Assembly: GCF_000010165.1 (NCBI RefSeq)
Contig: NC_012491.1
Location: 3,665,501 to 3,729,500 of the forward strand
Reading direction: 5' to 3'
DNA: 64,000 bases
Source: Brevibacillus brevis NBRC 100599
GTDB taxonomy: Bacteria > Bacillota > Bacilli > Brevibacillales > Brevibacillaceae
Part shown: positions 1 to 8,186 of the stretch, one piece after another
How positions within the stretch are numbered: the first letter of the stretch is position 1
Layout of the letters: every line of letters begins with the position of its first letter
Notes under the pieces: generated by a model
The model's input: the letters and a program-made list of their open reading frames with translations, nothing else
The model's database searches: none
What the model was told of the DNA's origin: nothing
Program-made: the position numbers and the translations under genes

Positions 1-778
1 GCGATTTCCATCTGGACAACGCAGAGCGAAGTCGGAAAAGAGCTTTGGAGTGCAACTGGGATATTCTTGAAGGTGACAAGCTCATGATTTCCGCAATTTC
101 TGATAAGGTCATTTCTTCAAAATAAAACAAGGAGATAACCAGTCGTTCCTTTTCAGGCAACTTATCGATGACCGTTACAAGAACCTCTTTTAAGCTGGAT
201 ACTTCCGCCACGTTATCAGGGCGAGGTGTGAGCTCGTCGATGATATACGAATGTCTTGCTGTTTTTTGTTCATCTTCATCCCCTACTGCCTCATCGATAG
301 AAACCATGCTGGCAAGAGAGGTTTCCAAGAAAACCTGTTGAAGCTCCTTTTTGCTTATTCCCAGATAATCAGACACTTCTTGATCGGTTGGCATTCGCAG
401 CATTTGCTGTTCCAAGGTGGTGTATGCTTCTTCGATTTTTTTGGCCTTGTCCCGAACAGTACGAGGGATCCAGTCGTTCTCGCGTAGTCCATCGATCATT
501 GCACCACGAATCCTCCACATGGCGTACGTCTCAAATTGGAGACCCCGGGTATGATCGAATTTAGCCAAAGCGTCCAATAGCCCAAAGCGCCCATAACTAA
601 TCAAGTCATCCTTGTCCACATTGGCTGGCAGATTAATTGCCAACCGATTTGCCACCTTATCTACCAGTGGCAAAAAACGCGTGATCAAGTCAACCTCGGC
701 CTCCCGACTTCCCTCTTGCTTCCACATGACCCATTTATCGAACTCTTTTGCTTTTTCTTGACTGGTTAGCCGTGCCAC
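1..778 (-). CDS. sigD: RNA polymerase sigma factor SigD (sigma-28), 3' end cut by window edge
   Basis: Flagellar and chemotaxis sigma factor that directs late flagellar, motility and autolysin genes. My translation of the minus strand shows sigma-70 region 2 (DLISYGRFGLLDAL, then ETYAMWRIRGAMIDGLR around residues 60-90) and a region 4 helix-turn-helix near the end (LSEIAEIMSLSPSRISQLH). 259 codons are visible with no stop, close to the usual full length of about 255 residues, so only a few residues are missing. Start chosen at GTG 778: an in-frame TGA lies just upstream and an AAAGG-type ribosome site precedes it. It is the last visible gene of the fla/che operon, as in Bacillus subtilis. Its activity is normally held back by FlgM until the hook-basal body is finished, so the fliF and flgD defects noted here would be expected to lower SigD output. 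Confidence 0.95.
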   Translation of the reverse strand, partial: MARLTSQEKAKEFDKWVMWKQEGSREAEVDLITRFLPLVDKVANRLAINLPANVDKDDLISYGRFGLLDALAKFDHTRGLQFETYAMWRIRGAMIDGLRENDWIPRTVRDKAKKIEEAYTTLEQQMLRMPTDQEVSDYLGISKKELQQVFLETSLASMVSIDEAVGDEDEQKTARHSYIIDELTPRPDNVAEVSSLKEVLVTVIDKLPEKERLVISLFYFEEMTLSEIAEIMSLSPSRISQLHSKALFRLRSALSRWKS

Positions 779-794
779 GAATAGTCACCAACCT

Positions 795-1178
795 TTACTC
801 ATCTGATAAGCGCCTAACGACCTCTGCAACGGTGGCTGGATCCTCAGTAGGATGAATCCTTTCCATCTTGTCGATTGAGGTTGGTGCAAATGTTTCATCT
901 TCCTGTTCCAATTGTTGTCCAATTTCCAGAACAACCCCACCTTCTGCTAGAGGAGAGCTTGTCCCCTCTAGCGAATCCGTAACCATTGGTGGAGTAGATG
1001 CCTGTATGAACGTTGCGAGCAGCCAACGAATTGGAAATGCAGCGAGGAAAAATAGGACAAATGCAATACCTGCCCTCTCCAGAGATACGAGCCAGACATT
1101 ACTAGCCACAGCCGTACCCAGCGTTACAAGAAATGCGAGCATCCCTAATCCAAAATTAATCCAAATGGTTCCTAACAT
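795..1178 (-). CDS. small uncharacterised membrane protein between cheD and sigD
   Basis: 127 residues with two predicted membrane segments (about residues 5-27 and 35-58) followed by a soluble acidic tail rich in Glu, Asp and Thr, so the tail probably sits on one face of the membrane. It starts 3 nt after cheD and ends 16 nt before the sigD start, so it is translated as part of the operon. I do not recognise a named family. It is not SwrB, which in Bacillus subtilis lies downstream of sigD rather than upstream. A role in flagellar or chemotaxis regulation is inference from position only. Confidence 0.75.
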   Translation of the reverse strand: MLGTIWINFGLGMLAFLVTLGTAVASNVWLVSLERAGIAFVLFFLAAFPIRWLLATFIQASTPPMVTDSLEGTSSPLAEGGVVLEIGQQLEQEDETFAPTSIDKMERIHPTEDPATVAEVVRRLSDE

Positions 1179-1181
1179 TTG

Positions 1182-1667
1182 TTATACTTCCTTCACACCT
1201 TGATTTACGGTCCTGATTTGAAGAATGCCGTTTGTGGCATCTAACTCTATTGTCCGACCGCAGTTTCCCCCTGTATCTTCTGCCACGATCTTTATATGAG
1301 CATCCTTCAATGCAAGTTTGCACGCCTCTACATTCCGAGGCCCAATCCGCATGGTGTCATTATTCCCTAAAAATGCGAACATTTGTGCGCCACCAGCCAA
1401 TTTCGCAACTGTGTGTCTGGTCTCCGCACCAGCCTTCACCATCAACTGAATCAGATGAGGGATTGCTGTATCCGCATATTTGCCTATCGTTAACTCCCCG
1501 CCTTTAGCCAAAGACGATTCAGGGAGCATAACATGTGCCATCCCTGCAATTTTATGGATATGATCGTAGAGCACTACCCCTACGCAAGAACCTAAACCGG
1601 TAGTACGTAGCTTGCTCGGCGGCTTTGCCACACCGAGATCAGCCATCCCTATCTTAATAATCTCCAT
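1182..1667 (-). CDS. cheD: chemoreceptor glutamine deamidase CheD
   Basis: 161 residues, normal for the family. CheD deamidates glutamines on methyl-accepting chemoreceptors and binds CheC, raising its CheY-P phosphatase activity. The catalytic cysteine is in the GLGSCVGV motif (C28) and the partner histidine in MAHVMLP (H44), with a Thr at 22-23, matching the Cys-His-Thr set known in CheD. The start overlaps the 3' end of cheC by 14 nt, which fits coupled translation of the two interacting partners. Confidence 0.96.
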   Translation of the reverse strand: MEIIKIGMADLGVAKPPSKLRTTGLGSCVGVVLYDHIHKIAGMAHVMLPESSLAKGGELTIGKYADTAIPHLIQLMVKAGAETRHTVAKLAGGAQMFAFLGNNDTMRIGPRNVEACKLALKDAHIKIVAEDTGGNCGRTIELDATNGILQIRTVNQGVKEV

Positions 1668-2280
1668 CGAACGGAACCCCTAATGAACGAAATAGTATTG
1701 GGAGCGATTCAGGATCAGGAATTAAGAAAAAGTTCCCTTTTACTTGATCATTGCCTTCGAAAAAAGCGGTGTCAATCGTGAGGGCAAAGTCACCCGCTTG
1801 ACCCAACGCTATTAATCCGTAACTTAGAATAGCTCCAGCCATATCCACAGCGAGTGCAGGTACGGACGGCTGTAAATTTAAGCGTGTAAAATCAGCTAAC
1901 GATGATAAATAAGAACCTGTTAAGATGTTGCCAATCTCATGCAGCGCCGAGATCTCCAACTCTTCCCACTCGTACACATCTTTATTAATTCCTGTAATTT
2001 GTTCGAGCAGGTGCTTGGCAGACTCCAGATCAAGGATAAAAAACATGTTACCTGGACAATCGCCTTCAACCCGGAGGAAGACGGTCACTACTACAGTTTC
2101 CGCTCCTCCTACAAAATCTGCCACTTCGTCGAAGGAGATAATCTTGACTTGTGGAACTTTCATATCGATTTCTTTTTGTATGAGCTTGGAGAGAGCAGTG
2201 GCAGCGTGACCAGCACCGATGTTCCCGATTTCCCGTAAAACGTCAAATTGGAAATCCCCAAACTTCGTAAAATCGCCCAT
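1654..2280 (-). CDS. cheC: CheY-P phosphatase CheC
   Basis: 208 residues. Two copies of the CheC/FliY active-site signature (E-x2-N) are visible: LREIGNIGAGHAATAL near residue 15 and LHEIGNILTGSYLSSL near residue 112, as in two-site CheC proteins. It removes phosphate from CheY-P and takes part in adaptation through CheD. It lies between cheW (6 nt upstream) and cheD (overlapping). Confidence 0.95.
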   Translation of the reverse strand: MGDFTKFGDFQFDVLREIGNIGAGHAATALSKLIQKEIDMKVPQVKIISFDEVADFVGGAETVVVTVFLRVEGDCPGNMFFILDLESAKHLLEQITGINKDVYEWEELEISALHEIGNILTGSYLSSLADFTRLNLQPSVPALAVDMAGAILSYGLIALGQAGDFALTIDTAFFEGNDQVKGNFFLIPDPESLPILFRSLGVPFDGDY

Positions 2281-2285
2281 TTTAC

Positions 2286-2762
2286 TTACCCCTCAATTGC
2301 GTCCAACTGCTTGATTTCCTCAGTACTCAATACTTTATCGAGGTTTAAGAGGATTAACAGTCGTTTATCCAGCTTAGCGACGCCTCGCAAATAAGCAGCT
2401 TCCACACCACCAACAACCTCTGGAGGCGGTTCAATCGCATCAACTGGTATATCGATAACATCGTTTGCAGCATCTACAATGAGACCCACTTCCAATTCAC
2501 CTACAGCCACGATAATGATTCGCGTGGTTTCGGAATAGACGCTTTCTTCGAGACTAAAACGATTGCGCAGGTCAATAATCGGTGTCACAACGCCACGCAG
2601 ATTAATAACCCCTTTGACGAAACTAGGCGTTCGAGGAACTCTTGTAATGTGCTCCAGCTTTTCAATAGATTTGACTTGATGAACCTCTACGCCATACTCT
2701 TCGTCCTTCAACCGAAAGACAATCACTTTGACTTCGCTAATGACTTCTTTTTGATCGAGCAT
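2286..2762 (-). CDS. cheW: chemotaxis coupling protein CheW
   Basis: 158 residues forming one CheW domain (about residues 10-148), including the motif GVEVHQVKSIEKLEHITRVP and the GVINLRGVVTPIIDLR strand pair typical of CheW. It links chemoreceptors to the CheA kinase. It starts 17 nt after the cheA stop in the same operon. Confidence 0.96.
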   Translation of the reverse strand: MLDQKEVISEVKVIVFRLKDEEYGVEVHQVKSIEKLEHITRVPRTPSFVKGVINLRGVVTPIIDLRNRFSLEESVYSETTRIIIVAVGELEVGLIVDAANDVIDIPVDAIEPPPEVVGGVEAAYLRGVAKLDKRLLILLNLDKVLSTEEIKQLDAIEG

Positions 2763-2778
2763 GTGGCTGCCCCTCCTT

Positions 2779-4803
2779 CTACTTAATCAGCGAGTTACAA
2801 TCTATGATGAGCGCGACCTGACCGTCTCCCAGAATCGTTGCACCTGAAATGGCAAATACATTAACCAGATATTTGCCGAGAGATTTTAGAACAATCTCTT
2901 GTTGACCGATGAACGAATCGACGACAAGGCCTGCCATTTTCTCACCTTTACGTACGATGACGACTGCCACTTCATCTTCCGTCGTTTCCCCATTATCAGG
3001 CACTTGGAAAATGTCCTGCAGCGAAACGAGCGGAACTACACGTCCCCGGAAGTCGATCACTTTTTGGCGGTGAGCCATCATGATTTGATCTTTTTTAAAT
3101 ACAGCCGTCTCAATGATGGAGCTGAGTGGGACAGCGTACTTCTCATCTTTCACTTGTACCAGCATCGCGGAAATGATAGAGAGAGTAAGTGGCAATTGAA
3201 TGAGGAAAGTCGTGCCCTGACCGCGCACAGAATCTACGCCGACACTACCGCCCAACGATTCAATTTTGGACTTCACGACATCCAGTCCAACACCACGACC
3301 GGAAATATCAGAGACAACTTCCGCTGTACTAAAGCCTGCTGCAAAAAGCAATTCGTGGATTTGCTTGTCGCTCATGCTATCTGCAATAGCAGGATTGACA
3401 ATGCCTCTCTCAAGCGCTTTTTTGAGGACTTTATCTTTATTGATTCCAGCACCGTCATCTTTAACTTCAATAAATACGTGGTTCCCACTGTGGAAAGCGC
3501 GAAGCTCGATTTTTCCTTCTTCTGGCTTACCCGCCTTTTTCCGATCTGCTGGAGACTCAATTCCGTGGTCAAGCGAGTTACGCAGCAAGTGATTGAGTGG
3601 GTCCCCGATTTCGTCGATGACGGTACGGTCCAATTCTGTCTCCGCACCGATGATCTCCAGATTCACTTTTTTATTCAGATCTTTTTGCAGATCACGAATC
3701 ATACGTGGGAAACGATTGAATACTTGCTCCACCGGTACCATGCGCATGGTCAGAATGATGTTTTGCAAATCGCCACTAATCCGGCTCATGTGCTCCACGG
3801 TTTCCTGTAGTTCGTTCTTTCCGATCTCCCGCGCCAACTGCTCCAGACGACCGCGGTCAATAACTAATTCGCTAAACAGATTCATCAAGATATCCAAGCG
3901 TTCGATATCCACACGAATGGTTTTACCACCAGCCGTCGCCTTCTTCACGGGTGCTTGAGGAGCATCTGCTGCTCCTTTTTCAGCTGGTGCTGGTGTCTGT
4001 TGTACTACAGGAGCAGGTGGAGCTTCACTCTTCATTTGAATCGTTTCGATTGTCACATCTTGGATTTCCGAAATGTTAAGAATCGTAGTGCGAACTTTTT
4101 CAATCGATTGCTCCGTCACATAGGCGATTTCAAACGATTGTTCAAATCTCTCATTCTCGATATCTTCAACAGCTGGCTTCGTTTTGATCACTTCACCCAT
4201 GGATTCCAATTGATCAAAAACCATGTAAGAGCGAGCGGCTTTAAGCAAGCAGTTTTCATTCAATGTCACTTTGATCCACAAAACATTGTTACCGAGCTCC
4301 TGAGACTGCTTCAAGACCATCATGGCATAGTCATCCAGCTCATGATCTTCAGCTGGTGTACTTTCCTCTTGCGGTGCTTCCACAGCCATCGTAGCAGCTG
4401 CTACTTCCTGCTCGGCTGAAAAGTCTCCCGCTACAATCGCTCGCAGCTTCTTTACAATAGCGGTTACATCCGCGGAACCGTCTCCGCCTTCTGTGATATC
4501 GATGACCATGCCTTCAATCAAATCTACACTCTGGAAAATAGCGTCCATAATGTCGCTGGTAATCGTTAACTTCTGATTGCGAATCAGGTCCAACACATTT
4601 TCCGCTTCGTGAGTCAAACTCGCCATGTCTTCATAGCCCATAGTTGCCGACATACCTTTCAATGTATGTGCGGAACGAAAAATCTCTTTGACGTGGCCAA
4701 TGTTACCCGGATCACTTTCCAAGAGTAACAAGTTGGCGTTGATCGCCTGTAGGTGTTCCTTTGACTCCTCAATAAACATGTCCAAATACTGATTCATATC
4801 CAT
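2779..4803 (-). CDS. cheA: chemotaxis histidine kinase CheA
   Basis: 674 residues from ATG 4803, chosen because GGGAGGTG lies 7 nt upstream; an in-frame TTG at 4821 would place that ribosome site inside the gene. Domains in order: HPt (phosphorylated His46 in SAHTLKGMS), CheY-binding P2 (about 165-265), dimerisation helices (about 300-360), HATPase with N box (LLRNSLDHGIES) and G boxes (DDGAGI, GRGVGLDVV), and a CheW-like C-terminal domain. It autophosphorylates in response to receptors and passes phosphate to CheY and CheB. An Ala/Pro linker near residue 270-295 separates P2 from P3. Confidence 0.97.
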   Translation of the reverse strand: MDMNQYLDMFIEESKEHLQAINANLLLLESDPGNIGHVKEIFRSAHTLKGMSATMGYEDMASLTHEAENVLDLIRNQKLTITSDIMDAIFQSVDLIEGMVIDITEGGDGSADVTAIVKKLRAIVAGDFSAEQEVAAATMAVEAPQEESTPAEDHELDDYAMMVLKQSQELGNNVLWIKVTLNENCLLKAARSYMVFDQLESMGEVIKTKPAVEDIENERFEQSFEIAYVTEQSIEKVRTTILNISEIQDVTIETIQMKSEAPPAPVVQQTPAPAEKGAADAPQAPVKKATAGGKTIRVDIERLDILMNLFSELVIDRGRLEQLAREIGKNELQETVEHMSRISGDLQNIILTMRMVPVEQVFNRFPRMIRDLQKDLNKKVNLEIIGAETELDRTVIDEIGDPLNHLLRNSLDHGIESPADRKKAGKPEEGKIELRAFHSGNHVFIEVKDDGAGINKDKVLKKALERGIVNPAIADSMSDKQIHELLFAAGFSTAEVVSDISGRGVGLDVVKSKIESLGGSVGVDSVRGQGTTFLIQLPLTLSIISAMLVQVKDEKYAVPLSSIIETAVFKKDQIMMAHRQKVIDFRGRVVPLVSLQDIFQVPDNGETTEDEVAVVIVRKGEKMAGLVVDSFIGQQEIVLKSLGKYLVNVFAISGATILGDGQVALIIDCNSLIK

Positions 4804-4824
4804 AGGTGATCCACCTCCCAAAAA

Positions 4825-5940
4825 TCAGTGCAAGAGCTTGCACAACAGCTCTGGAATCTTTTCCAATGGGGCCACGTTGTCTGCCAAGCCTGCTTGAATG
4901 GCAGCTCGTGGCATTCCGTATACGACACAGCTCGACTCTTCTTCGATAATACTTGTGACATGGCCAAGCTCCTTCATGAGCTTTAGCCCTTTAGTCCCAT
5001 CATTTCCCATACCTGTCATGATGATTGCCCATTTGTCTACATTTGTCAATTGACTGACTGATTCAAACAGGATATCGACAGATGGTCTGTGTCCGCCTCG
5101 TGGCTCCTCTTGATGCAAATAGGCCTGTAGTCTCCCATTCACTTGACGAACTTCGAAATGGAAGCCTCCTGGAGCGATGTACGCTGTCCCATTTTCCAAA
5201 TACTCGCCATCGACAACTTCGGTTACTCGAATTTGGCATAACGAGTCTAGTCGATTTGCTAACGATTTTGTGAAACCTGCCGGCATATGCTGAACGATGG
5301 CAATTGGTGCCGGAAAATTCGCCGGAATTGCAGTTAGTACACTTTGCAATGCTTTAGGACCACCTGTTGAAGTACCTAATACCACCAGTCTTGCCTTTCC
5401 ACCCACTTGTGACCGCATCACAGCAGGCGGGCTCGGTATTTTCGTACGTATTACTGGAGTTACCGGTGTAACAGGTGCTGCTTTTGATTCAGAAGATACC
5501 GGTTTGGCTACCCGAGTCATCTGCTGTTTCAAACGTACTTTCGATGCCGCCGCCGCCTTCACGCGCTCGATGAGACGATCGCCCACTTTGTGGATGTCGA
5601 GAGAAATTGGTCCAGAGGGCTTCGTTACAAAGTCAAACGCACCTAGTTCCAACGCATGAATCGTAGCTTCTGCCCCTTCTTTCGTCAGGCTGCTCAACAT
5701 GACGATCGGAACTGGGCACTCATTCATCAGCTTTTCCAGAGCGTCCAAACCGTTCATGACTGGCATTTCAATGTCGAGTGTGAGAACATCCGGCGCCAGT
5801 TGCTTACATTTTTCTATACATTCGAGTCCATTTTTGGCTCGATCGATCACTTCAATCTCAGGATCCGTAGATAAAATGTCCGAAATCACTTTACGCATGA
5901 ATGCAGAATCGTCCGTTACGAGAACGCGGATTTTGCTCAT
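4825..5940 (-). CDS. cheB: protein-glutamate methylesterase CheB
   Basis: 371 residues: receiver domain (phospho-acceptor Asp56 in LTLDIEMP, acidic pair D10-D11) followed by a Pro/Val/Thr linker and the methylesterase domain with its catalytic Ser (GTSTGGP), His (IVQHMP) and Asp (GMGNDG). It removes methyl groups from chemoreceptors during adaptation. It starts 31 nt after flhG and ends 21 nt before the cheA start. Confidence 0.97.
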   Translation of the reverse strand: MSKIRVLVTDDSAFMRKVISDILSTDPEIEVIDRAKNGLECIEKCKQLAPDVLTLDIEMPVMNGLDALEKLMNECPVPIVMLSSLTKEGAEATIHALELGAFDFVTKPSGPISLDIHKVGDRLIERVKAAAASKVRLKQQMTRVAKPVSSESKAAPVTPVTPVIRTKIPSPPAVMRSQVGGKARLVVLGTSTGGPKALQSVLTAIPANFPAPIAIVQHMPAGFTKSLANRLDSLCQIRVTEVVDGEYLENGTAYIAPGGFHFEVRQVNGRLQAYLHQEEPRGGHRPSVDILFESVSQLTNVDKWAIIMTGMGNDGTKGLKLMKELGHVTSIIEEESSCVVYGMPRAAIQAGLADNVAPLEKIPELLCKLLH

Positions 5941-5971
5941 TCGAATGTCGCTCCCTTCCTACTTTTGTGTC

Positions 5972-6835
5972 TCATCGTATGAAGTGCCTCAACCTCGCAA
6001 GAAAACCTTTGAGACCACTGATAGAATCATCTGTAGTAACCGGACGATCCAAGTACCGCTCTACCAGATTTCGTATGCTTCTCGCAGCTTGCGATTGTGG
6101 ATATGTAAGTAGAAAAGGACGCTGCAGTTTAACAGCTTTAGAAACATAAGGATCATCCGAAACATATCCAAGCGACTGAATATCCATATTCAAAAAACGT
6201 TTGGAAACCATCGCAAGCTTGTCTGCCGTCATTTTCCCTTCTCTCTCCGACGACGCCCTGTTTATCACCAATCGAATGGAAACAGCGGGGTTACGTGAGT
6301 GAAGCATCTTGATGACTGCATATGCATCCGTTATCGCTGGTGGTTCGGGAGTGGTAACAAGGATGACCTCGTCTGAGGAGAGCATGAATCTCATGGATTC
6401 TTTTGAAAAACCTGCTCCCGTATCAAAAATGATAGTGTCAGCATAGCCCTGCAATGGGTCTAGATGTGAGAATAAGCGATCAAGCTTCTCATCATCTAAC
6501 TGCATGATCTGCGTAAAGCCAGAACCACCCGCGATGAATTCTAAGCCTCCAGGCCCGTGCTCGATAATGTCCCAAACAGTCGTATCTGGCTCTAACAAAT
6601 GAAATAGATGCTTTTTTGGGGTAATTCCCATTAATACATCCAGATTTGCCAGACCCAGGTCCAAGTCAAACAAAACCGCCTTATGACCCTTCTCAATCAA
6701 ACCAAGTCCAAAATTCAGGCTGAAATTGGACTTGCCGACACCACCTTTTCCACTCGTCACTGTCACCAGTCTAGTCGGCCGTGTCTTCTTGTTTTGTAGC
6801 ATCCTCTCACGGAGTTGCTCTGCTTGGTCACGCAT
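5972..6835 (-). CDS. flhG: MinD-like ATPase FlhG (YlxH), flagellar number regulator
   Basis: 287 residues of the SIMIBI/ParA-MinD class. The deviant Walker A is SGKGGVGKS at residues 28-36, preceded by a basic N-terminal stretch (about 1-20) that in FlhG contains the FlhF-activating DQAxxLR motif, seen here as MRDQAEQLRERM. FlhG stimulates the FlhF GTPase and helps set flagellar placement and number; it also binds FliM/FliY. It begins 4 nt after the flhF stop. Confidence 0.94.
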   Translation of the reverse strand: MRDQAEQLRERMLQNKKTRPTRLVTVTSGKGGVGKSNFSLNFGLGLIEKGHKAVLFDLDLGLANLDVLMGITPKKHLFHLLEPDTTVWDIIEHGPGGLEFIAGGSGFTQIMQLDDEKLDRLFSHLDPLQGYADTIIFDTGAGFSKESMRFMLSSDEVILVTTPEPPAITDAYAVIKMLHSRNPAVSIRLVINRASSEREGKMTADKLAMVSKRFLNMDIQSLGYVSDDPYVSKAVKLQRPFLLTYPQSQAARSIRNLVERYLDRPVTTDDSISGLKGFLARLRHFIR

Positions 6836-6839
6836 CTGT

Positions 6840-8186
6840 TTACTCTCCCATAATCATCGTTGAAACCAGCTCGGGTGTAGCTACAACGATATCATCTGGT
6901 ACATTTTGACCTGTCGTTACATAGGAGAGCTGTAGATTCATCTCCTGACAAACATTCAACATCGTGCCAAAGCTGTTCGTTTCATCTGCTTTTGTAAAAA
7001 TGACTTGCTTCACTTGAACTTCCGCAAAATTTTGGACGATTGCTTTCATATCGTTGAATTTGGAGCTCAAGCTAAGTACTAGGTAGTTCACGCTGTCTTT
7101 TCCATGCTCGAGCAATTCACGAATGCCTTCGACGTACTCATCGTTGCGAAAATTTCGTCCAGCCGTATCTACAAAAATGAGGTCACAATCACTTAAGCGC
7201 TCCATCGCCGCCGCCATTTCTCTCGGAGAAAAGACAACCTCCAGCGGGACATTCAGGATGTTTGCATACGTCTTCAGCTGTTCTACAGCCGCCATTCGAT
7301 ACGTATCCGCCGTGATAAAGCCGATTTTTCGCTTTTCCTTCAACATGCTGTTCGCCGCAAGCTTGGCAATCGTCGTTGTTTTTCCTACCCCTGTCGGACC
7401 GAAAAAGAAAGCATACCGTACGTTCTTACCCAGCCTTGGCGAAGATGCTGTATACGGCTCGATCATGGAAGTGATGATTGTTCGGCATACCGTAAACGCT
7501 TCTTCCTCCGTCCACTTTTCACCCGGTTGCGACTTTTCCATTATTTGGCGAATGATTTCCGCTGTCAGCTCTTCAGTCACTTCCTGCTTCAATAACTGTG
7601 CACGAATAGACTGTACCGCTGGAGGAAGTTGTTCACTTAAGTCATGCACCAGCAGCTTTTGAAACATTTGACGCATATCTCGCATTTCCGTAGCAATCGC
7701 GTCATGATTGCTTGCGGGTAAAGCTCTTTCTTGGGAGGTCGTGACAGGAGCATGCTGCTCAGTTGGCTCGCCTTGCTTTGGCATAGCTCTCGTATCTGTG
7801 ATCTCTTCCTTTGGAAGCGTCGCAACCGCGGTTTGTGTCATCGCGGCTACGACCTGCTCCCTACCTGTTGATTCAGTTTGTTGATTCTCTGATGTTTTGG
7901 TCACAGTCGGTCTTCGATACGCTTGAGCAGCCGTGTACGTACCCGTCTGCGATTTGGGCAAAACGTTGTTGGTTCGATGTTCAGCTGCTACTGTGGAATT
8001 TTCTCGATCGGATGCCTTTTCATCGACAGCAGCGATTACTTCGATTCGTTGTTTGCCAAACATCCCGAACAATCCACCTGTTTTGATCGGCTTAGAATTC
8101 AGAATCACTGCATCCATTCCTAAGTCCGTCCTGATTTTTTCCATTGCTTCTGGCATCGAATCGACAATGTAACGTTTTACCCTCAC
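6840..8186 (-). CDS. flhF: flagellar biosynthesis SRP-type GTPase FlhF
   Basis: 448 residues. The N-terminal B domain (MRVKRYIVDSMPEAM onward) is followed by a long low-complexity linker (about 55-160), then the N and G domains with G1 [19 protein letters not shown], and G3 FVDTAGR, as in Ffh/FtsY relatives. FlhF marks the site of flagellar assembly. The start is GTG and overlaps the flhA stop (GTGA), which points to coupled translation. Confidence 0.95.
   Translation of the reverse strand: MRVKRYIVDSMPEAMEKIRTDLGMDAVILNSKPIKTGGLFGMFGKQRIEVIAAVDEKASDRENSTVAAEHRTNNVLPKSQTGTYTAAQAYRRPTVTKTSENQQTESTGREQVVAAMTQTAVATLPKEEITDTRAMPKQGEPTEQHAPVTTSQERALPASNHDAIATEMRDMRQMFQKLLVHDLSEQLPPAVQSIRAQLLKQEVTEELTAEIIRQIMEKSQPGEKWTEEEAFTVCRTIITSMIEPYTASSPRLGKNVRYAFFFGPTGVGKTTTIAKLAANSMLKEKRKIGFITADTYRMAAVEQLKTYANILNVPLEVVFSPREMAAAMERLSDCDLIFVDTAGRNFRNDEYVEGIRELLEHGKDSVNYLVLSLSSKFNDMKAIVQNFAEVQVKQVIFTKADETNSFGTMLNVCQEMNLQLSYVTTGQNVPDDIVVATPELVSTMIMGE

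Noticed and set aside
2899-3810. 303-codon plus-strand open frame opposite cheA
   Set aside because: Fully inside a well-supported cheA gene and without any family features; a codon-bias shadow.
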